From NCBI RefSeq assembly GCF_000317695.1, contig NC_019771.1, positions 2,856,001 to 2,920,000 of the forward strand: DNA of 64,000 nt. The letters run 5' to 3'. Numbering within the stretch: position 1 is the first letter of the stretch; the number at the start of each line of letters is the position of its first letter. This document shows positions 44,846-54,503 of this stretch, piece by piece. The notes beneath the pieces are model-generated. The model was not told the origin of the DNA, ran no database searches, and saw only the letters and a list, made by a program, of their open reading frames with translations. The position numbers and the translations under genes are program-made. Source of the DNA: Anabaena cylindrica PCC 7122 (GTDB lineage: Bacteria > Cyanobacteriota > Cyanobacteriia > Cyanobacteriales > Nostocaceae).

Positions 44846-44944
44846 AATAGAAATAAAACTAAGCTTTTTCATTGCTGTAAATACAGCGGATTGCAGATCA
44901 ATGAGGTACAGAACCTAAAGTAAAAGCCAGACACCAAGACAGTT

Positions 44945-47900
44945 TTACTCCTGACTCCTGACTCCCGACTCCTGAATTCTGCTGTAAGGAATAATGATTG
45001 TAAATGTTGTTCCTTGTCCTAGTTTACTATCAAAGGAAATTTCCCCTTTGTGCAGATCAACACACTTTTTAACTATGGACAATCCTAAGCCTGTACCAGA
45101 AATAGTGCCAACGTTAGAAGCTCGATGAAAAGGTGCAAATAAATTAATTTTGTATTCTTCTGGAATACCGATACCAGAATCTTTGATTTTAAAGATTAAT
45201 TTGTCATCTTCTATGGTCAAATCAAATTTAATTAAACTTGTTTGAGGAGAATATTTAATAGCATTTGTCAATATATTTGCGAGAATTTGTTGGAGGATTT
45301 TTTTGTCCAACTGTACTATAAAAGAATTATCTAATATTGGCTTGCTGGCTGTAAATGAAAATTCTATTACGTGTTTGTTACTAGTGGCTTCTATTTGCTG
45401 CGTGATCTGATGACAAAAAGCAATGATATCTGATGCTTCTGGTTTGAATTCCATCTTCTCGGCTTCAGTACGATTAATCATGAGAACATCGTCAAGAAGT
45501 TGGATGATATGCTTAATGGTTTTTTGGATGGTTCCCAGATGTTCTTGTTGTTTTTCTGCGCTCAGACGCTCTCTAAATTTTTGTAAAATGCCTGTAGATG
45601 AGGCAATAATGGCTAAGGGTGTGCGAAATTCATGGGATGCCATAGTAATGAAGCGCGATCGCATTTTGCTGACTTCTTTTTCTTGCACTAGAGACAGTTG
45701 CAATTGCTCGAAGAGAGCCGCTTGTTGAATTGCGATCGCTAATTGGTTGGCTATTTGTTGCAACAATTGGGCTTCATCTTCTTCCCAAACACGTTTTGTG
45801 CTACAAGCATGGACAACCAACACACCCCACAATTTCTGTTTATGCTCAGAACTTACCCAACGTCCGGTTTCGTTTTCTCCAAGTTCCTGCAAAATGGGAG
45901 CGACAATTTTAGACTGGATATTTCCTTGAGTGGTGTATTCTACCAAGCAAGATGTCCAGATATCGTTGATCACATCAGGAACAATCCGGGGTTTTCCCTG
46001 CCAGTAGCAGTCTAAAATCTCTTGTGACCATTTTTCATCTTCCCAATGATAATTTTTGAGGGCTGCATACTCGCTAGAAACGACTTCTTCCACAATTTGA
46101 CTTCTGCCATTAGGAAACAGACGGAAGATAATCACCCGTTCTACCTGCATTAATTCTTTAACTTGTTGGGTAACGGTGGCGAGAATATGGTTTACATTTA
46201 GCGTAGAACGAATTTGTTGGGTGATATCTTGAATAATTTTCTGCCGTTGTAGTTGCAGTGATATCGCATCTTCAGCTTGCTTTCTAATAATCAGTTCAGA
46301 TTGTACTTGCTCATATAAAATAGACTGTTGAATGGCGATCGCTAATTGATGCGCTATTTGTTGGACAAGCTCAACTTCAAACTCTTGCCAGTGACGGGGG
46401 ACAGAACATTGATGAATACACAACAAACCCCACAAATTTTCTCCCTGTAGCAATGGCACAACTAAGTTAGCTCGAACCTGAAATTGTGCCAAAACATCTC
46501 GATGACAATCTGTTAGTCCAGCATTGTCAAGATCGTCTACTACTTGAATTCGTCCTTGCTGATAGTGAGCAGCATATTGCTCACCAAAACATTTGTTATT
46601 AATTTTAGTCGCTAGAGCAGATGTAAAGCCTTCAACTACAGATTCAGAGACAAATTTACTATCATTAAAATTGCTGACAGGATCTAATTGAAAAATTACT
46701 ACCCGATCTGCATTCATGAATTGTCGGATTTCTTGAGTCGCAGTATTAAAAATAGTAGCCAAATCCAGGGATTGACGAATGCGTTGGGTAGTCTGGTAGA
46801 GCAAATGTTCTCTTTCTGCTTGCTGCTTAATTATTTTTTCTGCTTGCTTGCGATCGCTAATATCAAGAAGTACGCCTTGACATCCTATGATTACACCACT
46901 TGCATCTTTGAGGTTTGAAGCTTTGGATTCCACCCAAATATAGCTACCATTTTGATGGAGATGACGGAATTCTGCACTTACTAAATTCTTATCAGATTTG
47001 CCCAACTCTTCAGAAGTGCTAATCATGTATGGGCGGTCATCTGGATGGATTAATGATATGAACGATTGTCCATAAAATTTTTCTACTTCCCAGCCAAATA
47101 GCTCTTGAAATTGCGGTGAAAGGTAGATCAATTCTCCCTTTGTGTTGCATAACCAAGTCACATGAGTAGCTGCTTCTACCAAATTGCGGTATTTGGCTTC
47201 ACTGGCTTGTAAAGCTTTAGTACGCTCTTGAATTTGATTTTCTAATTCTTGATTGAGTTGATATAACTGTTGGTGGGTCTGTGCCTGTTGAATGGCAACT
47301 GAAAGTTGAATCGACAGTTGCCGCACCAGTTCGATTTCCTCAAGTTCCCAATTGTGGGACTGATCGCGGTAACTTGTTAATATCAATCCCCAAAGCTGTT
47401 CTGCTATGACGATAGGAACCATTAATTTGGCCCGAATATCCAACTCAATGAGCATATCCTGATAGCAATCACTCATGGATTCGGAATGGATATCATTAAT
47501 AACCCGAATCTGACCTTGACGGTAAGGTTCAAGCCATTCTGGGGTAATACAGGGATCTTGAGGCTCATCATGGAGGATAGACACTCCATTTGCAACTATG
47601 GATTCGGCGATAACTGTACCGCTAAAGTCAGGACGGAACTGGTAAATAATGACGCGATCGCATTGCAAGAGCGATCGCATTTCTGCAACTGTGGTATTGA
47701 GAATATCTTGTAAATTTAAAGATGACCGAATTTGAGCAGCAATTTTAGTAATTAACTGTTCGCGCACTATTTTTTTTCTGAGTGCAATGGTGCGCTCACC
47801 TACTTCCTCTTCTAGTTCAACGGTGCGATTTTCTAGCAGTTCTATTTTCTCGGCTTCTAATTGCGATACTTTTTTTTCTAAAAGTTCTGTTAATTTATAT

Positions 47901-48775
47901 AACTCTAAGGGATTAAGAACTTGTAATATACTGCTTTGGGTAACGATGCCTAACAATTCTCCGTTTGTTCCTGTCACCGCTAAACGCTGAATCAATCGCT
48001 GCTCCATGATCTGCTGTACGTTCCACAGAGATTCATCGGCATTGACACAGAAAATCGGCGTACTCATGACAGCCTCTGCGAGACAAGTTTCAAAATTCAG
48101 GTCTAAGGCTTGAAACTGGACAATATCACGCTCAGTGACAATACCGATAGGAATAATTAGGGATGCCTGTGTTTGTACGATGACGACAGAACTGATGCGG
48201 TTTTCTGCCATTAAGCGAGCGATCATTAGTATGGAAATATGAGGAGCAGCACAAATCACCTTTGTTGTCATCACTTCACTAACAAGACGCAGCCGCAACA
48301 AGTCCACAGGCCGTGATTTTTGCCGCAAACTTTCATGAGTTAGCAGTCCCACCAGTTGATTTTGCTCATCAATCACTGGTAAATGACGAATTTTATGGTG
48401 TTGAAGCAGATTAATGGCAAAAAAGAGGTCAGTAAACTCCGACTCGTACAAGGTGACAAGAGGATAAGCCATAACATCGCGGATGGCTAGGTTGTTTAAT
48501 TTTCGTCTTTGGGCGCTGAGTCGCACCACATCTCTTTCTGTAAAAATCCCTATCGGTTGATTATTTTCTACAACCACAACACAGCTTGAACGTGCCTCTG
48601 CTAGTAAGCTTTCTTGTTTGCTGTCAGTGTTTTGGGAAACTGAACACACTGATCTGACACCACTCATTTGAGCGATCGCTTCCACTACCGTTGTTTCTGG
48701 CGTTACTAATAGCGGGTCACGAACTATAGCTAATCTGAGTTCAGCTTGAGTGTGTGCTTTTGCAGGTACAAACAT
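44945..48775 (-). CDS. CBS-GAF-PAS-GAF-GAF histidine kinase, candidate cyanobacteriochrome
   Basis: This is a 1276-residue cytosolic kinase. Four CBS motifs lie at ~1-290 (FTERDVVRLSA, RHLPVIDEQNQLVGLLT, GIVTERDIVQ, GIVTQSS). Then: coiled coil; GAF1 (~345-500); PAS (~525-645, AATHVTWLCNTKGELIYLS); GAF2 (~665-810); GAF3 (~840-1010); HisKA with His1048 in MASHEFRTPLAII; HATPase_c (~1140-1265, GTGLGLSIV). GAF2 carries the Cys-His of bilin-binding cyanobacteriochromes (LTDCHRDVL, then FQVRANLVVPL and LWGLLCIHQ) and an upstream NKCFGEQY resembling the DXCF site. GAF1 has DPCI and DCYQDML; GAF3 has only SCLVEY. The final residues are coded by a heptamer repeat. CBS pairs usually bind adenine nucleotides. 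Confidence 0.88.
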   Translation of the reverse strand: MFVPAKAHTQAELRLAIVRDPLLVTPETTVVEAIAQMSGVRSVCSVSQNTDSKQESLLAEARSSCVVVVENNQPIGIFTERDVVRLSAQRRKLNNLAIRDVMAYPLVTLYESEFTDLFFAINLLQHHKIRHLPVIDEQNQLVGLLTHESLRQKSRPVDLLRLRLVSEVMTTKVICAAPHISILMIARLMAENRISSVVIVQTQASLIIPIGIVTERDIVQFQALDLNFETCLAEAVMSTPIFCVNADESLWNVQQIMEQRLIQRLAVTGTNGELLGIVTQSSILQVLNPLELYKLTELLEKKVSQLEAEKIELLENRTVELEEEVGERTIALRKKIVREQLITKIAAQIRSSLNLQDILNTTVAEMRSLLQCDRVIIYQFRPDFSGTVIAESIVANGVSILHDEPQDPCITPEWLEPYRQGQIRVINDIHSESMSDCYQDMLIELDIRAKLMVPIVIAEQLWGLILTSYRDQSHNWELEEIELVRQLSIQLSVAIQQAQTHQQLYQLNQELENQIQERTKALQASEAKYRNLVEAATHVTWLCNTKGELIYLSPQFQELFGWEVEKFYGQSFISLIHPDDRPYMISTSEELGKSDKNLVSAEFRHLHQNGSYIWVESKASNLKDASGVIIGCQGVLLDISDRKQAEKIIKQQAEREHLLYQTTQRIRQSLDLATIFNTATQEIRQFMNADRVVIFQLDPVSNFNDSKFVSESVVEGFTSALATKINNKCFGEQYAAHYQQGRIQVVDDLDNAGLTDCHRDVLAQFQVRANLVVPLLQGENLWGLLCIHQCSVPRHWQEFEVELVQQIAHQLAIAIQQSILYEQVQSELIIRKQAEDAISLQLQRQKIIQDITQQIRSTLNVNHILATVTQQVKELMQVERVIIFRLFPNGRSQIVEEVVSSEYAALKNYHWEDEKWSQEILDCYWQGKPRIVPDVINDIWTSCLVEYTTQGNIQSKIVAPILQELGENETGRWVSSEHKQKLWGVLVVHACSTKRVWEEDEAQLLQQIANQLAIAIQQAALFEQLQLSLVQEKEVSKMRSRFITMASHEFRTPLAIIASSTGILQKFRERLSAEKQQEHLGTIQKTIKHIIQLLDDVLMINRTEAEKMEFKPEASDIIAFCHQITQQIEATSNKHVIEFSFTASKPILDNSFIVQLDKKILQQILANILTNAIKYSPQTSLIKFDLTIEDDKLIFKIKDSGIGIPEEYKINLFAPFHRASNVGTISGTGLGLSIVKKCVDLHKGEISFDSKLGQGTTFTIIIPYSRIQESGVRSQE
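44948..44975. repeat. Heptamer array at the 3' end of the kinase gene
   Basis: ACTCCTG, ACTCCTG, ACTCCCG, ACTCCTG, then AATTCTG. The array lies inside the coding sequence and supplies the last residues (RIQESGVRSQE) and reaches the stop codon. Confidence 0.8.
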
Positions 48776-49132
48776 TGTTTAGATAGGTATGTTTATTGCT
48801 TTTTGGATAATTACTCTTACAATTGAGTTCAATATAATGACTATAGAATATATACAGCATCTTATAGCTGAATTAAGTCAAGACGGAGCGTTCTTATAAA
48901 CCTATAAAACCAGAAATCTTTATTTCTGCGTGCTGTGTAAGTTTAATTGTCCTAAATACATATTTTACTACTATAAAAGAGAATAAACCTTATCATATCA
49001 TCAGCGCCCATGGCAAAATATTTAGCTATTCTTTAATGTGTGTGAAATCCCTTTATTCTCCCATAGTTCACCTCTAAGAGTTTCTTCCCTCAAATAGATA
49101 ATTTCTTCTGTAGTAGTACTACTTAAGTATTT
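48776..49132. other. Non-coding stretch between divergent genes
   Basis: AT-rich promoter region for the sensor kinase (left) and methyltransferase (right). I see no repeat, RNA gene or ORF. Confidence 0.5.
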
Positions 49133-49954
49133 ATGCAAAAATTAGATCAACTTAAAAAGTTATATTCCCAAGACTTAGAACTGAGAAAAAACTGGTATTC
49201 TCCTGTCGCAGAAGCATATAATAAAGTCAGACCACGCTATCCCCAAGCAATCATTAAAAGTGCTGTTGAAATTGCTAAACTTACTTCTGATAGCAAGATT
49301 CTTGAGCTAGGATGTGGTCCGGGGAATGCAACTATATCTTTTGCTCAACTAGGATTTCCAATGGTTTGTTTAGAACCAAGCCCAGCAGCTTGTCAGTTTG
49401 CTAGAAAAAATTGTGCAGAATATCCAAATATAGAGATTCAGCAGACAACTTTTGAAGAATGGAAATTAGCACCAAAGAAATTTAATGCTGTTTTAGCAGG
49501 AACTTCTTTTCATTGGATGAACCCTGAAACAGCTTATACAAAAACTGCCGATGCCTTAGAAGATGACGGTGCTTTAATTTTGTTGTGGAATATGACACCT
49601 CAACCTAATTATGAAGTATACCAAACTTTGTATCAAGTTTATAAAATTCATGCTCCATCTTCAGCAAGATATGAAGATATAACAACGCAAGAAAAAATAG
49701 TTAAATCTTTCGGAGAAAAAGCCCTAGCTTCCGGTAAATTTAAAGATTTAGTATCTGATCATTTTATCTGTCAAGTAACTTATAGTGTTGATGATTATTT
49801 ACTGCTGTTAGGTACTCTTTCACCATATTTAAAGTTAGAAGCTACAATTCGGGATGCTTTATTTACTGGTTTACGAGAAAAGATGAATGAGCTTTATGGG
49901 GAAAGTATTGAGATCACATATATTTCGGCTTTTCAGGTAATGAGCAAGGTTTAG
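49133..49954 (+). CDS. Class I SAM-dependent methyltransferase
   Basis: This 273-residue protein carries motif I ILELGCGPGNATI (~54-66), a post-I acidic VCLEPS, and motif IV-like FNAVLAGTSFHWMNPETAY (~119-137). This is the Methyltransf_11/25 type that acts on small molecules. The N-terminal helix (LRKNWYSPVAEAYNKVRPRYP) is common in a widespread family with unknown substrate. No adjacent pathway gene points to one. It is followed by a GGTGGG hairpin repeat. Confidence 0.8.
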   Translation: MQKLDQLKKLYSQDLELRKNWYSPVAEAYNKVRPRYPQAIIKSAVEIAKLTSDSKILELGCGPGNATISFAQLGFPMVCLEPSPAACQFARKNCAEYPNIEIQQTTFEEWKLAPKKFNAVLAGTSFHWMNPETAYTKTADALEDDGALILLWNMTPQPNYEVYQTLYQVYKIHAPSSARYEDITTQEKIVKSFGEKALASGKFKDLVSDHFICQVTYSVDDYLLLLGTLSPYLKLEATIRDALFTGLREKMNELYGESIEITYISAFQVMSKV

Positions 49955-50006
49955 GTGAGGTTGCTCGCTATTAGATCCCCAATTTTTCTAAAAAATCAGA
50001 TCCTGT

Positions 50007-50035
50007 AGGGTGGGTTAATGAAATGTACCCCACCT
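50007..50035. repeat. GGGTGGGTTAATG hairpin repeat
   Basis: AGGGTGGGTTAATG pairs imperfectly with TGTACCCCACCT to make a short GC stem after the methyltransferase gene. The GTAGGGTG start resembles the TGCGTCAGA-family repeats. It may act as a terminator. Confidence 0.45.
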
Positions 50036-50291
50036 TATTTTGTTGATCTTAAGCGAAATCAATTTGTTCCACAATATAACTTAGCTAATTTTAGACAGGA
50101 CTTATGCGATCACGTTGAGAATTAAGGCCAAGAAGCGCAATCACCTCCAGTAGGTCAAGCATTAACGCATTTTTAAGGTTAAGCGATCGCCAAACCACAG
50201 CACTTTCCCCTCCCTGTAAGCAAGGAATGTCCGAAAAAGTAGTACAGTGAAAAATGCATCTAGTAGCGTTAGCATCTTGACAAAATCACCT

Positions 50292-51017
50292 GTGCGAAAA
50301 ATCGTCATAGCCGGTAACTGGAAAATGTTCAAAACCCGGTCAGAGTCCGAAGAATTTTTACGCGGATTTCTGCCCCACCTGGAGGAAACACCCTCAGAAC
50401 GAGAAGTAGTACTGTGTCCTCCCTTCACTGACCTAAGCGTCATGTCCAAATATTTGCACGGTAGCCTGATCCAACTGGGCGCACAAAACGTCCATTGGGA
50501 AGAAAATGGAGCCTACACAGGTGAAATTGCTGCTCCCATGCTCACAGAAATTGGTGTCCGCTATGTCATCGTTGGTCATAGCGAAAGACGGCAATATTTT
50601 GGCGAAACAGACGCAACCGTTAACCTCCGTCTCCAAACAGCCCAAAAGCATGGACTCATCCCCATTCTCTGTGTTGGTGAAACCAAACAACAACGAGATG
50701 CAGGAGAAACCGAAAACCTGATTATCTCCCAGCTAGAAAAAGACTTAGTCAATGTTGACCAAAATAATTTGGTTATTGCTTATGAACCAATTTGGGCGAT
50801 AGGAACCGGTGACACCTGTGAAACCAAAGAAGCGAATCGGGTAATTGGCTTAATTCGCTCTCAATTAACTAATCCCAACGTCTCAATTCAATATGGTGGC
50901 TCAGTGAAGCCCAATAATATTGATGAGATCATGGCTCAACCAGAAATTGACGGCGCTCTCGTCGGAGGTGCGAGTCTAGAAGCTGATAGTTTTGCCAGGA
51001 TTGTTAATTATCAGTAG
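50292..51017 (+). CDS. tpiA: Triosephosphate isomerase
   Basis: This 241-residue enzyme interconverts dihydroxyacetone phosphate and glyceraldehyde-3-phosphate. It starts at GTG 50292, giving MRKIVIAGNWKMFKT; a GTG 45 bases upstream would add a non-homologous tail. Catalytic residues are Lys11 in GNWKMF, His96 in VGHSERR and Glu165 in AYEPIWAIGTG, and the phosphate loop is YGGSVKP. In the cyanobacterium it serves glycolysis and the Calvin cycle. folP follows 86 bases downstream in the same direction, so they may be co-transcribed. Confidence 0.97.
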   Translation: MRKIVIAGNWKMFKTRSESEEFLRGFLPHLEETPSEREVVLCPPFTDLSVMSKYLHGSLIQLGAQNVHWEENGAYTGEIAAPMLTEIGVRYVIVGHSERRQYFGETDATVNLRLQTAQKHGLIPILCVGETKQQRDAGETENLIISQLEKDLVNVDQNNLVIAYEPIWAIGTGDTCETKEANRVIGLIRSQLTNPNVSIQYGGSVKPNNIDEIMAQPEIDGALVGGASLEADSFARIVNYQ

Positions 51018-51103
51018 AACGCCATTTACAACTTGTTGACAAATCAATTGAGTCCTCTAAAACGGATTTTTGCTATTAGCCTCGGAATTCATTCCGGGGC
51101 GGT

Positions 51104-51961
51104 ATGGAACTTATGTCAAAGCAATTAACTATTCGAGAACGCTGTTTCACCTGGGGACAGCGCACTTATTTAATGGGAATTTTAAATGTCACCCCTGATA
51201 GCTTTAGTGATGGTGGTCTATTTAACACAACTTCAGCCGCTTTAACCCAAGCCCAAGCAATGGTAACTGCTGGCGCTGATATGATTGATATCGGCGGTCA
51301 ATCAACTCGTCCAGGTGCAGAACAAATCACCCTCACAGAAGAACTTGACCGGGTATTATCAGTTTTACAAGTCATCCGACCAGAAATTCCAATTCCAATT
51401 TCTGTAGATACAACTAGATCCGAAGTAGCTAAAGCTGCTGTAAAAGCCGGGGCTGATATCGTCAATGATATTTCTGGCGGTACATTTGACCCAGAAATGC
51501 TAGAAACAGCATCTAATTTAGATGTGCCAATAATCTTAATGCACATCCAGGGAACTCCTCAAACAATGCAACAACAAACTAATTATCAGAATTTAATACA
51601 GGATATTTATAGTTTTTTATCTCAGCAAAAAAAAGCCGCAATGGCTGCGGGGATTAAAGAAAATAAAATCATTATTGATCCTGGTATTGGCTTTGCTAAA
51701 AACTATGAACAAAATTTAGAAATTTTTCGCCGTTTACCATCATTAAAAATGCTGAATTGTCCAATACTGGTAGGAGCTTCCCGTAAAAGTTTTATAGGCA
51801 ACATTTTAAACCAAGCAGATCCAAAAGCCAGAGTTTGGGGAACAGCAGCAGCTTGTTGTGCCGCTATTTTTAATGGTGCTGACATCCTCCGCATTCATGA
51901 TGTTTCAGAAATGCGCGATGTCTCCCTAGTTGCTGATGCTATCTATCGACAGTCAGCATAA
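51104..51961 (+). CDS. folP: Dihydropteroate synthase
   Basis: This 285-residue TIM-barrel enzyme of folate synthesis joins 4-aminobenzoate to 6-hydroxymethyl-dihydropterin diphosphate. It carries signatures MGILNVTPDSFSDGG (loop 1), DIGGQSTRPGA (loop 2), IVNDISGG, ILMHIQGTP, IIDPGIGFAK, GASRKSFIG and the closing IRIHDV (as ILRIHDV). ATG 51104 and ATG 51113 are both possible starts; MSKQLTIRERCF from the second looks more usual. It lies downstream of tpiA. Confidence 0.97.
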   Translation: MELMSKQLTIRERCFTWGQRTYLMGILNVTPDSFSDGGLFNTTSAALTQAQAMVTAGADMIDIGGQSTRPGAEQITLTEELDRVLSVLQVIRPEIPIPISVDTTRSEVAKAAVKAGADIVNDISGGTFDPEMLETASNLDVPIILMHIQGTPQTMQQQTNYQNLIQDIYSFLSQQKKAAMAAGIKENKIIIDPGIGFAKNYEQNLEIFRRLPSLKMLNCPILVGASRKSFIGNILNQADPKARVWGTAAACCAAIFNGADILRIHDVSEMRDVSLVADAIYRQSA

Positions 51962-52031
51962 GTTACAAAAAAGGGAACAGATAAGAAACTTTAGTTCTGA
52001 GTTTAAAGCTCAGTCAAAAAACAGTAAAACT

Positions 52032-52058
52032 CTTGTGGTGCGGGCATCTTGCCCGCAC
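52032..52058. repeat. Palindromic repeat GCGGGCATCTTGCCCGC
   Basis: CTTGTGGTGCGGGCATCTTGCCCGCAC forms a short GC stem between folP and the SPFH gene (convergent), where it could stop both transcripts. Related copies: 36298-36324 and 62156-62220. Confidence 0.6.
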
Positions 52059-52091
52059 GATATGTATTTCCTAACAGCGAAATCCGCTATA

Positions 52092-52940
52092 TTAACCAGC
52101 ACCATTACCGTTACCGGAAGTTGTTTTCGGTTCTTCTTTAGTAACTGATTCAGCAATCAATTCCTGAAACATATCTGTGGAGTTAGCTGGATCTACAAAA
52201 ACAATTTTAGCGTTATTGCTTTCACTAAGTTTTTGGCTGGCTTGTACATAATCTTGAGCTACAAGATACCGTAAAATATCCCTGCTTTCAGGATGGGAAC
52301 GTAAAACTTCAGAAATGATCTCAATCGAAGTCTTAGTTCCTTCTGCTTTTTTAACCGCTGCTTGTCGTTCCCCTTCCGCTTCGGTAATCACCGCCCGTTT
52401 TTTTATTTCCGCAGCCCGTTCATCTTCCATTGACTTTCTTACACTTTCTGGCGGCGTAATTCTTTGAATGTCTAAACGAATAATATTAACTCCCCAATCT
52501 TTTGTAATTGGGTTCAATAGATCTAATATGCTTCTGTCCATATCAGCTCTAGACATATTGGCTGCATCTAAGCTATTCTGGGCAATGATTTCTCTCAGCG
52601 TAGTTGTAGTCAAGTTTGACAGTGCCTGTTGGAGATCATCAATTTCATAAAAGCTTTTTTCTATCTCAGTAATGCGCCAGTAAACAACTGCATCAATTTC
52701 TAAGTAAATGTTATCTCTGGTGATCACATTTTGAGGTTTAATATCTAAAACCTGTTCCCGTGTTGTATCCTCCATGACAATTTGGTCAAGGAAGGGAACT
52801 ATGAAGTTAAGTCCAGGTGTAAGTTTCCGATGATACCGCCCCATCCGTTCTACAAGGGCTTCATTCCCTTCATTAATTATTTTTGCAGATCCTAAGGCGT
52901 AACCTATAAGCGCTAAAACTATAGCAATGATTGGTTCCAT
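52092..52940 (-). CDS. SPFH/stomatin-like membrane protein (paraslipin type)
   Basis: This 282-residue protein has one N-terminal membrane helix (MEPIIAIVLALIGYALGSA), then the SPFH (Band 7) domain (~20-190: INEGNEALVERMGRYHRKLT, LDIKPQNVITRDN, TTLREIIAQNSLD) and a coiled coil rich in Ala/Glu (~165-215, AAEIKKRAVITEAEGERQA). The tail ends in TSGNGNGAG. Relatives (QmcA, slipins) form large membrane rings that organise lipid microdomains and proteases. No NfeD gene is adjacent, and no operon is evident. Confidence 0.9.
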   Translation of the reverse strand: MEPIIAIVLALIGYALGSAKIINEGNEALVERMGRYHRKLTPGLNFIVPFLDQIVMEDTTREQVLDIKPQNVITRDNIYLEIDAVVYWRITEIEKSFYEIDDLQQALSNLTTTTLREIIAQNSLDAANMSRADMDRSILDLLNPITKDWGVNIIRLDIQRITPPESVRKSMEDERAAEIKKRAVITEAEGERQAAVKKAEGTKTSIEIISEVLRSHPESRDILRYLVAQDYVQASQKLSESNNAKIVFVDPANSTDMFQELIAESVTKEEPKTTSGNGNGAG

Positions 52941-53542
52941 ATATATTCCTCTTCAGCGGTTGATATAATCTTAGTGTCAGGAGTATGGTAATGGCTTTTC
53001 TTACCTGTCAGTCTAAATGTTTTGAGTTTGTAACTTTATGAACATGAGTAACTGTAAATTTTATAAAGTATATTTTATAAATATTGTACAGATTGGAAAC
53101 TTTAGCGGGATGCTATTCCTACGCAGCGCCTAGCTATTAAAGCACCTTGATTACAGGCTGGCAAGTAGTAATCTTGTTATTAACTTTACCAAAAAAAACT
53201 CCATTGTGAATTATCAGCTTTCAAACTCTTATTCTCAGTAAATCAACGCGATGGACACTTTGCACTTAGCAACGTTGAAATACAAGTAGGTAGACAAAAA
53301 TAAATCAAACTATGTTAAGTAAAGTAACAAGGTTTGAAATTCACTCTTAGTGAGGGCTACAGCTCTACGTTGAGGTCTAAAGACCTCACTACAAACCTTT
53401 AATTATTTACATTACTCTACTTAGCTTATTGCAGCTAAATGAGGTAAAAAATAACCGTGAACAATACATTCACCAGTAGGTTTTTGCTGGTGTATTGGCG
53501 TATTGCAATACTGACCTCCTGACTGCTAACTGCTGCGGTAAT
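52941..53542. other. Non-coding stretch with one hairpin repeat
   Basis: It holds TGAGGTCTAAAGACCTCA at 53371-53388, a perfect 8-base stem, preceded by TTAGTGAGGGCTACAGCTC, part of a dispersed repeat of the form TGAGGGCT/TGAGGTCT. The rest is AT-rich, with the SPFH promoter at the left end. No ORF is supported. Confidence 0.5.
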
Positions 53543-54394
53543 TCACCCACCTACATTCATCGCTACTAAAACAGCCTTCTGACTAACATCTTTGTAAACT
53601 GTTTGCAAATAATTCATAGCGACATCACCGGCTGATGAATTTACTAAACCTTCCTCATTTTTAGCTAGGGGAATTGTACCTAAAACATCTAATATTGTCT
53701 CATTAACTGAAGGCACAATGACTACTAAAGAAGATTCTAATGGTTCATTATATTGCCAACAACTATCTAGATTGATGGAAGATTGAGAATTAATATTTGC
53801 CTGTTTAGATGTAGATTTTTCCTGTTTTAACGATGCTTCCTCCAATTTGAGTCCAGATTTCTTACTCCGTAACTGTCGTAAATCGCTAATAATTTGTTCT
53901 TTAGTACGTCCTCGTAGCTGAAATAAAACAAAAGGATCTTCACTAAAGCGATCGCCCAACTGATAATATACAGCACCTATATGTTTGCAAGGTACTGCTT
54001 TATCAGGACAAGAACATTTACCATGAACGTCTCCTAGAGTAAAAGGAAATAATGACAGCCCATTACCGGTAAACACATCTTCTATATTTTGTGGCATTTC
54101 TCCCGCTAGTAACTTAGCCGCATAACTAGCTTTTTGGGACATAGTTTCAATCACATAACCCCATTCTTCATCAGTGAAAGAGTCAAGAGAAAGAGAAACT
54201 TTATAAGGTTCAATTTCACTACCTTGTACTTTGGCTAATACCTTTGCTCCTTTAAACTCAATACTTAAAACATTGCCTTGTCTAGAATAGTTTCTCGCCC
54301 GTTCTAAACGCTTTTTAAAGCGATAGGAATCTAGTAAATCAAGCCACCTTTGTGACCACCATTCTCTACTTGCTTGTAGGGTATCGTTAGTCAT
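53543..54394 (-). CDS. SWIM zinc-finger protein
   Basis: This 283-residue protein has the SWIM signature CxCx(n)CxH at about residues 129-139 (CSCPDKAVPCKHIGAVYY), a zinc-binding module for DNA or protein contacts. Residues 1-110 are helical (ARNYSRQGNVLSIEFKGAKV at ~34-53); the ~190-283 part is variable, ending in a strand-rich patch (KAVLVAMNVGG). SWIM proteins commonly pair with SNF2 ATPases in bacteria. Here an SNF2 gene lies upstream on the same strand, with only an Rpn-like gene between, which supports a joint role in DNA repair or chromatin-like remodelling. Confidence 0.85.
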   Translation of the reverse strand: MTNDTLQASREWWSQRWLDLLDSYRFKKRLERARNYSRQGNVLSIEFKGAKVLAKVQGSEIEPYKVSLSLDSFTDEEWGYVIETMSQKASYAAKLLAGEMPQNIEDVFTGNGLSLFPFTLGDVHGKCSCPDKAVPCKHIGAVYYQLGDRFSEDPFVLFQLRGRTKEQIISDLRQLRSKKSGLKLEEASLKQEKSTSKQANINSQSSINLDSCWQYNEPLESSLVVIVPSVNETILDVLGTIPLAKNEEGLVNSSAGDVAMNYLQTVYKDVSQKAVLVAMNVGG

Positions 54395-54503
54395 AACTAA
54401 TGCACAAATATCATGATTTTGGCTTATAAAAAAGTATTATTCCGGGCAATACCCACCCTAGTTACAATTTTCTACGTATCACATATTATTTAAGATTCCT
54501 GTA

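Noticed and set aside
50247..50291. Upstream GTG start for tpiA
   Set aside because: The added residues (MKNASSSVSILTKSP) are not part of the TIM fold, and GTG 50292 gives the usual MRKIVIAGNWKM.
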